A stretch of DNA of 64,000 nt from Noviherbaspirillum sedimenti (GCF_003590835.1 NZ_QYUQ01000002.1:2170001-2234000); one strand, 5' to 3'. Counted from the first letter of the stretch, positions 35,811 to 45,435 are shown. The notes: generated from the sequence alone by a model not told the origin. Translations and numbers: made by a program.

Positions 35811-36878
35811 ATGCAAAAAAATGAAAGACTGATCGAACGTATCGTCGCAGTCACGGCCATGGTGGCCCTGATTGGCGGCTGCCTGTATATCCTGGCGCCG
35901 TTTTTTGCCCCGCTGCTGTGGGCAGCCATCATCAGTTTTTGCACCTGGCCGATCTATATCCGCCTGGTGCGCCTCATGCGCGGCCAGCACATCGTGCCGG
36001 CATTGATCATGGTATTGCTGGCCTTGCTGTGCGGGGTCGGCCCGCTCGCCTTCGCCCTGTTCGGACTGGCGCAGCAAACCGATGAAGTCAGGGCGATCGT
36101 CAACAAGCTGATCGAGCGCGGGGTGCCGCCGCTGCCGGACTGGATCGCCGGCTTGCCGCTGGTCGGTGCGCGCATCCTGGCGTTCTGGAACGATCTGATG
36201 CACGGCGGCGCGGAATTCGCCGATTTCGTCCGCAACCGCCTGGCCGCCCCGCTCGGCCAGTGGCTGCTTACCTTGGGAGCTGCCACCGGCGCCGGCCTGT
36301 TGCAACTGGCGCTGAGCATCATTTTTTCCTTCTTCTTTTATATCGGCGGCTATGTGGCGCTGGAATGGCTGCTGGGCGGCGTGCGACGCATCGCCGGCGA
36401 ACGCGGCCCATACCTGCTGCAACTGGCAGGCGGCACGGTCAAGGGCGTCGTCTATGGCATTCTCGGCACCGCGCTGGTCCAGGCTGTGCTGGCCGGCCTC
36501 GGTTACTGGTTGGCAGGCGTGCCGGGCGCCGCCATCTGGCTGCTGGCGACATTCTTTCTCTCGGTGATTCCGATGGCGCCGGCCTTGATCTGGATACCGG
36601 CAACCATCTGGCTCTACAGCCAGGGGGCGCTCGGCTGGGCGATTTTCCTGGTCGTGTGGAACGCGCTGGTAGTGGGCAGTGTGGATAACGTGATCAAGCC
36701 GCTGATGATCAGCAAAGGCGGCGGTCTGCCCTTCATTGTGGTGCTGCTGGGCGTGCTGGGCGGGGCCATCGCCTTCGGCTTTCTGGGCGTGTTCATCGGG
36801 CCGACCATGCTGGCGGTCGGGTACTCGGTCCTGCACGACTGGACCGTCGGGGCGCAGCGCCGCATCGAGATAAGCTGA
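35811..36878 (+). CDS. AI-2E family permease (PerM/YdiK-like)
   Basis: A 355-residue membrane protein with six to eight hydrophobic segments and the two marks of the family: the N-terminal FAPLLWAAIISFCTWPIYIR and the C-terminal KPLMISKGGGLPFIVVLLGV. It ends in GVFIGPTMLAVGYSVLHDW. Members include the AI-2 exporter TqsA and Na+/H+ antiporters, so the substrate cannot be assigned. I start it at the ATG at 35811; a GTG at 35781 would add ten residues. It is the only plus-strand gene before the short minus-strand frame at 36912. Confidence 0.88.
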   Translation: MQKNERLIERIVAVTAMVALIGGCLYILAPFFAPLLWAAIISFCTWPIYIRLVRLMRGQHIVPALIMVLLALLCGVGPLAFALFGLAQQTDEVRAIVNKLIERGVPPLPDWIAGLPLVGARILAFWNDLMHGGAEFADFVRNRLAAPLGQWLLTLGAATGAGLLQLALSIIFSFFFYIGGYVALEWLLGGVRRIAGERGPYLLQLAGGTVKGVVYGILGTALVQAVLAGLGYWLAGVPGAAIWLLATFFLSVIPMAPALIWIPATIWLYSQGALGWAIFLVVWNALVVGSVDNVIKPLMISKGGGLPFIVVLLGVLGGAIAFGFLGVFIGPTMLAVGYSVLHDWTVGAQRRIEIS

Positions 36879-36911
36879 AACGGTAGCGCGCCGACCCGCC
36901 TGTTTTGACGC

Positions 36912-37094
36912 CTATTTTGATTTTTCCGGATGCATGTCCATAACCGGCTTGACGCTGCCACAGTCGGCGGCGATCCACTTGCTGCTGGATTTTTGTAATG
37001 GATCGAAGTGGATGACGGCGACCGCCAGCGACGGGCGGCGGCGACCGGTATTGCAGACATATTGCACGCAGATGATAACTTGTTTCAAATACAT
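36912..37094 (-). CDS. Possible small protein
   Basis: A 60-residue hypothetical (YLKQVIICVQYVCNTGRRRP at its start, ending PVMDMHPEKSK). By eye its third codon positions favour G and C, as in the flanking genes, and the sequence is not low complexity. No strong ribosome-binding site precedes the ATG at 37094. It would otherwise fill a 320-bp gap between two plus-strand genes. Unknown function. Confidence 0.4.
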   Translation of the reverse strand: MYLKQVIICVQYVCNTGRRRPSLAVAVIHFDPLQKSSSKWIAADCGSVKPVMDMHPEKSK

Positions 37095-37200
37095 CACATG
37101 TCGCTTTTCTGCCCGTGCGCCAGGTATGCATGGGGAGGCATTATTGGCATAATGGCCTTTTTCCGCATGCGGCAAGCGGGTGCACCTGCGAGGGACCAGA

Positions 37201-38178
37201 ATGGAATTGTTGAACACATTCGCTGACTACGGCCACCCCATCGACGCACTGCAGTTGTTCCAGGGGGTCGTCGATGGGGCGCTGCCAGGCCTGCTGGCCG
37301 GATGCCAGGTGATGCGGGTCGCCGCCGGTGAAACAGTCCTCGACAACACCTGCGCCGGTGCGCGGCTGTACATCCTGTTGCGCGGCGCGCTACGCGCCTG
37401 CCAGCCTGATCTGGAAAGCGGGCCGGCAGAGGTCGCCGATGTCCGGCTGATGCCGGGAGAATGCGTGGGCGAACTGACGGTCCTCGACCAGCAGACGCAG
37501 GCGGCGACCATCCATGCCCTGCAGGATTCCGACCTGCTGGTCATCGAGGCCGGGCAGCTCTGGCAATTGATCGACCAATCCAATGGCGTTGCGCGCAACC
37601 TGCTGCACCTGCTGTCGTTTCGCATCCGCGCCGCCAATGCGCAACTGCGCCGGCGCCACCGGGTCGGCGAGTTCTATCGCCAGCTGTCGCTGGCAGATAG
37701 CCTGACCGGATTGCAAAACCGCGCCTGGCTGGAGCAGAACCTGCCGCTCCTGATCGAGCAGACGCGTGCCGCCGACAATCCGTTTTCACTGATCATGCTC
37801 GACATCGACCACTTCAAGAAATTCAATGACGAACACGGCCATCAGGCCGGCGACGAAGTCCTGCGACTGGCGGCCAGGGTGCTGACAGAAACACTGCGGC
37901 CGCGCGATTTCGCGGTGCGCTACGGCGGCGAGGAATTGCTGGTGCTCCTGCCGAATACCCATTGCAAGGGTGCCGCCGGTGTCGCCCACCGCCTGTGCGA
38001 AAGCCTGCGCGAAACGATTTTTTTCAGCGACATGCACAAGCCGTTACCGCATATTACGGCGTCGTTTGGCGTCGCCAGCCTGGTGCCCGGGCAGGATGCC
38101 AGCGCCCTGATCGCCAACGCCGATGCGGCGCTTTACCGCGCCAAGCACGCCGGACGCAACCAGGTCGCACAGGCCTGA
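37201..38178 (+). CDS. Diguanylate cyclase with cyclic-nucleotide-binding-like domain
   Basis: A 325-residue protein; the ATG at 37201 follows a GAGGGA site. Residues 20-135 read as a cNMP-binding beta-roll (AAGETVLDNTCAGARLYILL, MPGECVGELTVLDQQTQAAT). Residues 165-322 are a GGDEF domain with DIDHFKKFNDEHGHQAGDE, active-site variant GGEEL at 242-246, and the inhibitory RxxD site RPRD at 233-236. It should make c-di-GMP, with the N-terminal domain sensing a small molecule or nucleotide, and be product-inhibited. No transmembrane segment, so cytoplasmic. Confidence 0.9.
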   Translation: MELLNTFADYGHPIDALQLFQGVVDGALPGLLAGCQVMRVAAGETVLDNTCAGARLYILLRGALRACQPDLESGPAEVADVRLMPGECVGELTVLDQQTQAATIHALQDSDLLVIEAGQLWQLIDQSNGVARNLLHLLSFRIRAANAQLRRRHRVGEFYRQLSLADSLTGLQNRAWLEQNLPLLIEQTRAADNPFSLIMLDIDHFKKFNDEHGHQAGDEVLRLAARVLTETLRPRDFAVRYGGEELLVLLPNTHCKGAAGVAHRLCESLRETIFFSDMHKPLPHITASFGVASLVPGQDASALIANADAALYRAKHAGRNQVAQA

Positions 38179-38278
38179 GGCCCTGCGCTCGGCTGCCGAA
38201 GACTGCTGCCGCCGGCGTGCCATTCAGGCTAAAATGCCGGATCGTCAATTCCGGCCTGCCAGGCCAGCCTGCCCCGCC

Positions 38279-38647
38279 ATGAGTTACCTCGCTGTCAAAC
38301 ACCTCCACATCACGTGCGCCGCCTTGAGCTTCCTGCTCTTTTTCTTGCGCGGGATCTGGATGCTGCAAGCTTCGCCCCTGCTGCAGCAACGCTGGGTAAA
38401 AATCGTTCCCCATGTGGTCGACACGCTGTTGCTGGCCAGCGCCCTGGTGATGGTGTTCTGGAGCGCCCAGTACCCGTTCGTCGAAGCATGGCTGACCGCC
38501 AAACTGATTGCGCTGATTGCCTATATCATCCTGGGGACGATTGCCTTAAAGCGCGGTAAAACCAAAGCAGTGCGCTTGAGCGCCTTCCTTGCCGCCCTGG
38601 CGGTATTCGCCTATATCGTCAAGGTGGCGCTGACCCGTCAGCCCTGA
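38279..38647 (+). CDS. SirB2-like small membrane protein
   Basis: A 122-residue protein with four hydrophobic segments, beginning SYLAVKHLHITCAALSFLLF and carrying FLRGIWML and KIVPHVVDTLLLASALVM, which are the signature of the SirB2 family. The family was named for an effect on invasion gene expression but its biochemical role is unknown. It may be a haem- or quinone-linked membrane protein, judging by the conserved His in helices 1 and 2. It begins 100 bp after the cyclase gene and 23 bp before the S4-domain gene. Confidence 0.82.
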   Translation: MSYLAVKHLHITCAALSFLLFFLRGIWMLQASPLLQQRWVKIVPHVVDTLLLASALVMVFWSAQYPFVEAWLTAKLIALIAYIILGTIALKRGKTKAVRLSAFLAALAVFAYIVKVALTRQP

Positions 38648-38670
38648 TTGCAGAGAACAGGAGAATCACC

Positions 38671-38883
38671 ATGCAGGAAATCCGCTTTGCGCTTGAAGGC
38701 GACCATATCGAATTGAACCAGTTGCTCAAGCTCGCGGGCTTGTGCGACAGTGGCGGCGCCGGCAAGATGCTGGTGGCCTCTGGCGTAGTCATGGTCGATG
38801 GCCAGACCGAATTGCGCAAGACATGCAAGGTCCGCGCTGGCCAGGTGGTCAAGCTCGGCGATGTGCGCATTCGGGTTGACTAG
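38671..38883 (+). CDS. S4-domain RNA-binding protein (YbcJ-like)
   Basis: A 70-residue protein that is one S4 domain: IELNQLLKLAGLCDSGGAGK, then MLVASGVVMVDGQTELRKTC and RAGQVVKLGDVRIRV. This matches the stand-alone S4 proteins of the YbcJ family, which bind RNA and are thought to act in ribosome or tRNA-related processes. An AGGAG-containing site precedes the ATG. Length equals the family's usual 70 residues. It lies directly after the SirB2-like gene, probably on one transcript. Confidence 0.9.
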   Translation: MQEIRFALEGDHIELNQLLKLAGLCDSGGAGKMLVASGVVMVDGQTELRKTCKVRAGQVVKLGDVRIRVD

Positions 38884-39020
38884 CTTTACCCGCTGCCGGT
38901 CATGCCCTGCTTGCGCTACACTAGCTGACGCCAGGCTTTACCTGCCGCGCACGCAAGGTGGCCGACTAGCAGTTCCTGCAAGCAGGTACCTATGCAGTGC
39001 CCCCAATCCAGGAGACAGCC

Positions 39021-39884
39021 ATGAAATGGGAAGGCAACCGCGAAAGCGACAATGTGGAGGACCGCCGCGGCAGCGGCGGCGGCGGCTTTGGCGGACGCTC
39101 GATTGGCCTGGGCACGATTGCCATCGCCCTGGTGGCATCCTATTTTCTCGGCATCAATCCGCTCACTGTCATTGAAATGATGAGCGGTGGCAATGTCACC
39201 TCGGTGCAGCAAGCGCAAACGCCTGCCGGAGCGCCGGCCAACGATACCGAAACCCGCTTCGTGCGTACCGTGCTGGCCGACACTGAAGATACCTGGAGCG
39301 CCTTGTTCCGCAACAGTGATGCCACCTACGCGCCGCCGACCCTGGTCCTGTTTGCAGGCGCCACGCCCACCGCCTGCGGCACCGGCCAGTCTGCCAGTGG
39401 GCCGTTTTACTGCCCTGCCGACCAGAAATTGTATATCGACCTCAGCTTTTTCCAGCTGATGCGCGAGCGCTTCCAGGTCAATAGCGAATTCGCCCAGGCC
39501 TATGTCATCGCCCATGAAATCGGCCACCATGTCCAGCACCTGACTGGCATCGACGAACAGGTCCGGCGCGCCCAAGGCCGCATGTCGCAAGTGCAGGCCA
39601 ACAATCTGTCGGTACGCACGGAACTTCAGGCCGATTGTTATGCCGGCGTCTGGGCTCACCATGCCAACCAGGCGCGCGGCATTATCGAACAGGGTGATGT
39701 GGAGGGCGCCTTGCGCGCGGCAACCGCCATTGGCGACGACGCCTTGCAACGCCAGTCCCAGGGCCATGTGGTGCCGGACTCCTTTACCCACGGCAGCTCC
39801 GCCCAGCGCACGCGCTGGTTTTCGCTCGGCCTGGAACGCGGCCGGATAGAGGACTGCGATACTTTCAAGGCGCGCCAGCTGTAA
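39021..39884 (+). CDS. YpfJ-type neutral zinc metallopeptidase
   Basis: A 287-residue protein; an AGGAGA site precedes the ATG at 39021. The N-terminal 25 residues are Gly/Arg-rich (RRGSGGGGFGGRS), followed by one membrane segment at 28-46 that anchors it in the inner membrane. The catalytic motif HEIGHH is at 165-170, with the third ligand expected in ELQADCYAGVWAHH near 205. The domain has conserved cysteines (TACGTG, FYCPAD). The family is of unknown physiological substrate. Apparently monocistronic, with a GC-rich inverted repeat at 39902-39925 downstream. Confidence 0.92.
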   Translation: MKWEGNRESDNVEDRRGSGGGGFGGRSIGLGTIAIALVASYFLGINPLTVIEMMSGGNVTSVQQAQTPAGAPANDTETRFVRTVLADTEDTWSALFRNSDATYAPPTLVLFAGATPTACGTGQSASGPFYCPADQKLYIDLSFFQLMRERFQVNSEFAQAYVIAHEIGHHVQHLTGIDEQVRRAQGRMSQVQANNLSVRTELQADCYAGVWAHHANQARGIIEQGDVEGALRAATAIGDDALQRQSQGHVVPDSFTHGSSAQRTRWFSLGLERGRIEDCDTFKARQL

Positions 39885-40092
39885 GGTCTTCGCGCGCCTG
39901 GCAAGCCCGCCGCGGCCGCGGCTTGTCTCCAATCTGCCAAACGGCAGCATATCCCGCTTTATTTCACAGGCTGTTTGGTGATAATCTATCAACGCGACAG
40001 TTGATGTACATCAAAAAGTTGGCGCCCACTATTCATTAAGAACCGGTGCGCTGTTGATAAATAAAGCGCTATTAAAGCGCCCTTGCCGCCCG

Positions 40093-43000
40093 ATGAATCC
40101 ATCTTCCCGGACTATCAGTGAGCCATTGCGCCTGGCACTCAACAGCGGCGGGCATGTGGCCTTCGACTGGGATATCGGTGCCAATACCTTACAAGTCAGC
40201 AGCGAACTGCCTGCCTGCTTTTCTCATGTGCCGCTGCAAGGTATTTCCCAGGTCTCCGCGCTGCATGCCTTGATCCACGAGGAAGATTTACCTACGGTCA
40301 AGGAACAATGGACAGAATTACTGCATGACAGCTTGCCTCACCCCGAATTAGGCGTGCAAGTGGATTTACGCCTGCAGGACAGCAAGATTGGCTGGCGCTG
40401 GGTCAGCCTGTCTGGCCAGGTGGCCGAGCGCGATGCCGATGGACTGGCGCTGCGTGCGGTTGGCGTTCTGACCGACATCATGGCGCGCAAGGCGCATGAG
40501 GAACGCATTGGCAGGTTGCGCGACCTGTACGCAGCGTTGCGACAGACCAACCAGGCCATTTTGCATGCCAGGGATCGACAGGCACTATTCAATCAGATCT
40601 GCCGCATTGCGGTCGAACGCGGCGGCTTCCAGATGGCGATGGTGCGCCTGATCGACCCGGCATCGCAGGAACTGGTGCCGGTGGCCGGACATGGCACCAA
40701 GCTGCCGCCGACGCCGATTGCCAGGATTTCCATCGATGCCGACAAGGCGGAAGGCAAGGGGCCTGCCGGCATCTCGATCCGTGAAGCGCGTCCGAGCATC
40801 TGTAACGATTTTCTCGGCATGGGTTTTCACGAGGAATGGATCGAACTGGCCAACTGCGTCGGCTTCCGCTCGGTTGGCAGTTTCCCCTTCCGGCAGGCCG
40901 GCAAGGTTATCGGCGCGCTGCTGCTTTACGCGGAAGATCGCGACTATTTTGACCAGGAATTGATCGAATTACTGGAAGAAATGACGAATGAAATTTCATT
41001 CGCCCTTGATAATTTCGAACAACAAGCCAAGCGAACCGAGGTCGAAGCGGCGCTCGCCAACAGCGAAAATCTCAAGAACGCGATTCTGCAGGCGGCGCTG
41101 GACTGCATCATTTCCTGCGATGAGCGCGGCTTCATCATTGATTTCAACCCGGCGGCGGAGCGCACCTTCGGCCATGCGCGCGAAGACATCATCGGCCAGC
41201 CACTGGCCGAGCGCCTGCTGACGCCAGATTCGGGTGCGCAGTTCCAGCAAGGCATGACCGATTTGCTGCAAAACAGCGATAGCCCGCTGCACAAGCGCCG
41301 CATCGAACTTTGGGCCATGCATGCCGAGGGCATGCGCTTTCCGGTGGAAGTCGCAGTGGCGCCCATCGCCCTGGGCGACCGCCTGGTATTTACCGCTTAC
41401 ATGCGGGACATTTCCGAATGGAAGCAAAGCCAGGCGATTCTTGCCGACAGCGAGGCACGCTACCGGCAACTGATCGATTTGTCGCCGGAAGCGATTTTCG
41501 TGCACCAGCACGGCAAGTTTGTTTTATTGAACCAGGCTTGCCTGCAATTGTTCGGCGTCCGCCAGTCCGGCGAACTGCTCGGCCAGCCGGTCAGCCCCTT
41601 CGTGCATCCCGATTACAAGGATATCAGCAAGAAGCGCGCACTTGCCCTGCCAATGGGCGAACTGCAAACCGGCCAGGTCGAGGAAGTCTGGCTGAAGATC
41701 GACGGCACCGCCTTCCATGCCGAGGTATCGGGCTCCAAGTTCATTTACCTGGGCGCGCCGGCAGTGCAGATCGTCATGCGCGACATCAGCGCGCGCAAAC
41801 TGGCCGAAGCATTGCAACACGCCCAGAATGCAATTCTCGGCATGATCGCCGGCGACGAAGCGCTGCCGGATATTCTCGCCACCCTCACGCGTCTGATCGA
41901 AGACCAGTCTGAACGCGGCAAGTGCGCCATCGCGCTATTGAATGCCGAGCGCAGCCACCTGCATGCGGTCGTCGCGCCCTCCCTGCCCCGGGGCTTTGTG
42001 GACGCCATGACCGGCCTGGCAGTCGGCCCCTGCCATGCTTCGGCAGGCACCGCGGCATTCCGCCGCGAACCGGTGCTGGCGACCGACATTGCCAGCGACC
42101 CGCTGTGGATCATGTGGCGCGAGCTGGCCCTGCCTCATGGCTTGCAAACCTGCTCGGCATGGCCGATCTTCGGCAAGAACAACAAGGTACTGGGCGCACT
42201 GTCGCTGTACCACCGCGAACGCCACCAGCCGAGCGAAAATGAATTGCAGGTGATCGAAATCGCCGCCAACCTGACCGGCATCGCCATCGAAAACAAGGAA
42301 ACCGAAGACCGCATCCGCTACCTCGCCCACTATGACGAGATGACGGCCTTGCCGAACCGGGCGCTGTTCAACCAGATCCTCAACCACGCCATGAAGTCGG
42401 CGCACCGGCGCCAGAAAAAGCTGGCGGTGATGTTCGTCGATCTCGACCGCTTCAAAAACATCAACGACACTTTCGGCCATAGTGCAGGCGACCAGGCCTT
42501 GCAGGAATTCGCCGAGCGCATGCGTGGCTGTCTGCGCGAAAACGATACCGTCGCACGCATGGGCGGCGATGAATTCTATGTCCTGATCGAAGAATTGATA
42601 GATGGCCAGATCGCCGCCGGCGTCGCCGAAAAAATCCTCGAAGAAGCCGCGCGGCCATTTTACGTCGATGGCCAGGAATGCCACCTGTCGGCCAGCATCG
42701 GCATCGCGCTTTACCCCGACGACGGCGGCGATGCGATGGCGCTGCTGAAAAACTCGGATATCGCCATGTACCGCGCCAAGAGCGACGGCAAGAATGCCTT
42801 CCGTTTTTATTCGGCCAGCAAAAACACCCATTCGGTGGAGCGCCTGGCGCTCGAATCGCAATTGCGCCGGGCCATCGACAACCAGGAACTGGCCCTGTAC
42901 TACCAGCCCAAGGTCGATGTCTACACCGGCCGCATCAATGGCGTCGAGGCGCTGGTGCGCTGGCAGCACCCCGACCTGGGCCTGTTGCCGCCGCAGCATT

Positions 43001-43647
43001 TCATTCCGCTGGCTGAGGAGACTCGCCTGATCATTCCGCTGTCAAAGCACATTCTGCGCATTGCCTGCGAGGATACGCACGCCATCAACCGGGCCAGCGG
43101 CTACCCGGTGCGGGTCGCGGTCAACCTGTCCGCGCGCCAGCTCGATGACAGCCATTTCCCCGACACCGTGCAACAGCTGCTGGAACAGACCGCCCTGGAC
43201 CCCGACTTGCTGCAACTGGAAATCACCGAAAGCATGGTGATGGACAATCCGGAACAAGCGGTGGAAATCATGAACCGCCTGCGGGCAATGGGCATTCGCC
43301 TGGACATCGACGATTTCGGCACCGGCTATTCCTCGCTGGCCTACCTCAAGCGCTTCCCGGTCTACAGTCTCAAAATCGACCGCTCTTTCATCCAGGACAT
43401 CCCGAACGGCCCCAACGATACCGCCATCACCCAGGCCATCATCGCCATGGCCCACTCGATGGGCATGCGCGTGGTGGCAGAAGGCGTCGAAAAGAAAGAG
43501 CAAGCCGAGGCCTTGCGCCAATTCGGCTGCGATGAATACCAGGGCTTTTACTTCAGCCACCCAGTGCCGCTTTCCAAACTACTGGATTTGCTTGGCAATC
43601 AGAAAGTCTGGATGCAGGCGATGCCTGCCAGCCTGAAAGCGTCCTGA
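40093..43647 (+). CDS. Multi-domain PAS/GAF/GGDEF/EAL protein
   Basis: A 1184-residue c-di-GMP enzyme. Reading from the ATG at 40093 (a TTG 13 codons earlier is possible), I see a PAS-like fold (about 20-130), GAF (145-310), two PAS domains (320-445 and 445-570), a second GAF (580-735), GGDEF (745-905, intact GGDEF at 824-828) and EAL (925-1170). The EAL domain begins VEALVRW at 951-957 and has LEITESM and DIDDFGTGYSSLAYLKRF, so all phosphodiesterase metal ligands appear present. Both catalytic halves look active; the net direction cannot be told. No transmembrane segment, so it is a soluble sensor. Linked to no operon partner. Confidence 0.92.
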   Translation: MNPSSRTISEPLRLALNSGGHVAFDWDIGANTLQVSSELPACFSHVPLQGISQVSALHALIHEEDLPTVKEQWTELLHDSLPHPELGVQVDLRLQDSKIGWRWVSLSGQVAERDADGLALRAVGVLTDIMARKAHEERIGRLRDLYAALRQTNQAILHARDRQALFNQICRIAVERGGFQMAMVRLIDPASQELVPVAGHGTKLPPTPIARISIDADKAEGKGPAGISIREARPSICNDFLGMGFHEEWIELANCVGFRSVGSFPFRQAGKVIGALLLYAEDRDYFDQELIELLEEMTNEISFALDNFEQQAKRTEVEAALANSENLKNAILQAALDCIISCDERGFIIDFNPAAERTFGHAREDIIGQPLAERLLTPDSGAQFQQGMTDLLQNSDSPLHKRRIELWAMHAEGMRFPVEVAVAPIALGDRLVFTAYMRDISEWKQSQAILADSEARYRQLIDLSPEAIFVHQHGKFVLLNQACLQLFGVRQSGELLGQPVSPFVHPDYKDISKKRALALPMGELQTGQVEEVWLKIDGTAFHAEVSGSKFIYLGAPAVQIVMRDISARKLAEALQHAQNAILGMIAGDEALPDILATLTRLIEDQSERGKCAIALLNAERSHLHAVVAPSLPRGFVDAMTGLAVGPCHASAGTAAFRREPVLATDIASDPLWIMWRELALPHGLQTCSAWPIFGKNNKVLGALSLYHRERHQPSENELQVIEIAANLTGIAIENKETEDRIRYLAHYDEMTALPNRALFNQILNHAMKSAHRRQKKLAVMFVDLDRFKNINDTFGHSAGDQALQEFAERMRGCLRENDTVARMGGDEFYVLIEELIDGQIAAGVAEKILEEAARPFYVDGQECHLSASIGIALYPDDGGDAMALLKNSDIAMYRAKSDGKNAFRFYSASKNTHSVERLALESQLRRAIDNQELALYYQPKVDVYTGRINGVEALVRWQHPDLGLLPPQHFIPLAEETRLIIPLSKHILRIACEDTHAINRASGYPVRVAVNLSARQLDDSHFPDTVQQLLEQTALDPDLLQLEITESMVMDNPEQAVEIMNRLRAMGIRLDIDDFGTGYSSLAYLKRFPVYSLKIDRSFIQDIPNGPNDTAITQAIIAMAHSMGMRVVAEGVEKKEQAEALRQFGCDEYQGFYFSHPVPLSKLLDLLGNQKVWMQAMPASLKAS

Positions 43648-43682
43648 GCCGGAATTCTCCGCAGCCTTCCGCCGCATTTTTC

Positions 43683-43730
43683 CGCCGCTCTTTCGGCCGC
43701 TCTTTCGGCCGCTCTTTCTGCCGCTCTTTC
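43683..43730. repeat. Four tandem copies of a 12-bp unit
   Basis: The unit is GGCCGCTCTTTC, repeated four times in a row with changes only in the first two bases of some copies. A degenerate partial copy lies just upstream (43668-43682). It lies right behind the stop of the GGDEF/EAL gene. A minus-strand open frame across it encodes KERPKERPKER-type repeats, which I regard as a by-product of the repeat. Confidence 0.85.
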
Positions 43731-43931
43731 TGCATTACGCAAATCCTGCCTGAGGTTTCCCTGTACTGTTTTACCTGCTACGCAAGCGGCTGCGCATGGG
43801 CATGTGCAATTGCACGAAACTGCTGGAAGCAATCGCGTTCTAACGCTCACATGCGCTTTTGATCAAAGGCACATGTCCCTTCTTTTTCAAGCCGAAGCAG
43901 GAAAAACAGTCAATTCATTTTGGAGCTGCCG

Positions 43932-44630
43932 ATGGAACATGTGCCCACCCAGAAAGTGCAACGCGAACTGGATGAAATCAATGAAAAACTGCGCAAGGAC
44001 GTTATCCGCACGATCGAACCTTATGGCCTCAAGAAAATAGTCGACTTGGGCGCAATGAGCGAAAGCGAACGCACCAAATGGTTTTTCTGGAACTTGCACG
44101 AAAATATCGACGAGATCCGCAAGTGCGAACCGGCCCTGATCGGACAAGTGATCCGCACCCAGTTGACTGTCAGCGATGGCCAGTCCTTATGGACCGAGAA
44201 ATGCGGTCTGGAAAAACGGCTTGAATTAAGTTGCAAATGGCAATTACTCGTCAAGGATGGCACTTACCAGAATGAGGAAGCCTATGCCATCAGCGATGGC
44301 TGGATCGACCTGTCGGTTGGCCAGTGCCCGCCTCCCCACCCCACCCTGCAAGAGAACCAGAAAGGTTACCTGGATTCCGACAGCAAGCTGTATCCCAACC
44401 AACTTTACCTGTATGGCTGGATCACGGAAGGCGTCTGGGACGAGGTCAAGGACCAGCTTTACAATGCCAGCGCCAACTGCCACACTGATATTTTCATCCG
44501 CGATAATTTTTTATTTCCGGTCAAGCCAGAACACAATTTCGTCACTGGACCGGCCGGTTCGATCGGCATTATCAACATCGAATTTCGCGTCTCCTCGCAG
44601 CCACGTCTGACCAGTTGGGTCAAACAATAA
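43932..44630 (+). CDS. Hypothetical protein
   Basis: A 232-residue soluble protein, not recognised. The ATG at 43932 has a GGAG site 6 bases upstream; a TTG at 43920 is less likely. The N-terminus is coiled-coil-like (QRELDEINEKLRKDVIRTIE). The centre has SDGWIDLSVGQCPPPHPT, and the C-terminal part DIFIRDNFLFPVKPEHNFVTG looks like a beta domain. No signal peptide or membrane segment. The composition is ordinary for the genome. It stands alone between the repeat and the DsbA-family gene. Confidence 0.7.
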   Translation: MEHVPTQKVQRELDEINEKLRKDVIRTIEPYGLKKIVDLGAMSESERTKWFFWNLHENIDEIRKCEPALIGQVIRTQLTVSDGQSLWTEKCGLEKRLELSCKWQLLVKDGTYQNEEAYAISDGWIDLSVGQCPPPHPTLQENQKGYLDSDSKLYPNQLYLYGWITEGVWDEVKDQLYNASANCHTDIFIRDNFLFPVKPEHNFVTGPAGSIGIINIEFRVSSQPRLTSWVKQ

Positions 44631-44737
44631 ACAATCAGGGGATCAGGACCGCGAATTCACCGCTGTTTATGGCACTGGAATGGTCAAAGACTGGCAAAAT
44701 GAAACCATAGTCAACTTGACCAATAGAAAGAGGCGCC

Positions 44738-45382
44738 ATGGCCACCCTGTTATTCATCGCCGACCCCATGTGTTCATGGTGCTATGGCTTTGCACCGGAG
44801 CTGAACGCATTGCAGCAAGGATTGCCGGAAGTGCCGGTGGAGATCGTGGTTGGCGGTTTGCGCCCCTATCAGCAGCAGCCGCTCGATGCCGAAGGACGGC
44901 AGCAGTTCCTGTCACACTGGCAGCAGGTTGAGACGGCAACCGGCCTGGCTTTTTGCAGCACCGCGCTGGATGCCGAGGGATTTTCCTACGATACTGAACC
45001 GGCCTGCCGGGCGGTGGTGACGGCACGCCAGCTTGCGCCGCATACCAGCCTGCCGGTCTTTCATGCGATCCAGCAAGCCTTCTTTGCCGAAGGGCGCGAC
45101 GTTACGCAGCCTGAAGTCTTGGCGGAGCTTGGTGCGCAGGCCATGACGGCAGCAGGCCATGCCATCGATGCTGCAGGGTTTCAGCTAGTCTGGAGCAGTG
45201 CCGCCATGATCGATGCCACCGGCGCCGATTTCGCTCTCACCAGACAGTGGAGTGTGGAAGGTTTTCCAACGCTGGTGCTGGAACGTGGACGCGAACTCGA
45301 TCTCGTCACCGCCGGCTTTGAACCCATGCCGGTCCTGGTCGAACGGCTGCAAGCGCTGGTCGACCAGCAGGCAGCGGCCTGA
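44738..45382 (+). CDS. DsbA-family thiol oxidoreductase / isomerase (cytoplasmic)
   Basis: A 214-residue thioredoxin-fold protein with the redox motif CSWC (Cys12-Cys15) at the very start of the first helix (FIADPMCSWCYGFAP). The large helical insertion and the cis-Pro loop GFPTLVLERG near residue 170 follow. It lacks a signal peptide, so it acts in the cytoplasm, like FrnE-type polyketide-associated oxidoreductases. Its partner is unknown. It converges on phaB across a strong hairpin at 45389-45415. Confidence 0.88.
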   Translation: MATLLFIADPMCSWCYGFAPELNALQQGLPEVPVEIVVGGLRPYQQQPLDAEGRQQFLSHWQQVETATGLAFCSTALDAEGFSYDTEPACRAVVTARQLAPHTSLPVFHAIQQAFFAEGRDVTQPEVLAELGAQAMTAAGHAIDAAGFQLVWSSAAMIDATGADFALTRQWSVEGFPTLVLERGRELDLVTAGFEPMPVLVERLQALVDQQAAA

Positions 45383-45388
45383 CGCTGA

Positions 45389-45415
45389 CGACGGCGGGCT
45401 TGCTGCCCGCCGTCG
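45389..45415. terminator. Strong hairpin between convergent genes
   Basis: An 11-bp perfect stem, CGACGGCGGGC and its complement, around the loop TTGCT, directly after the DsbA-family stop and before the phaB stop. There is no T-run on either side, so it may help termination or protect mRNA ends rather than act as a classical intrinsic terminator. Confidence 0.5.
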
Positions 45416-45435
45416 CCGGCCTTAATACGCCAGCC

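Noticed and set aside
39902..39925. Inverted repeat after the YpfJ-type gene
   Set aside because: The palindrome is GC-rich but imperfect in the centre and lacks a T-run.
43553..43735. Minus-strand frame encoding KERPKER repeats
   Set aside because: It is a direct translation of the 12-bp tandem repeat and antisense to the end of the EAL domain.
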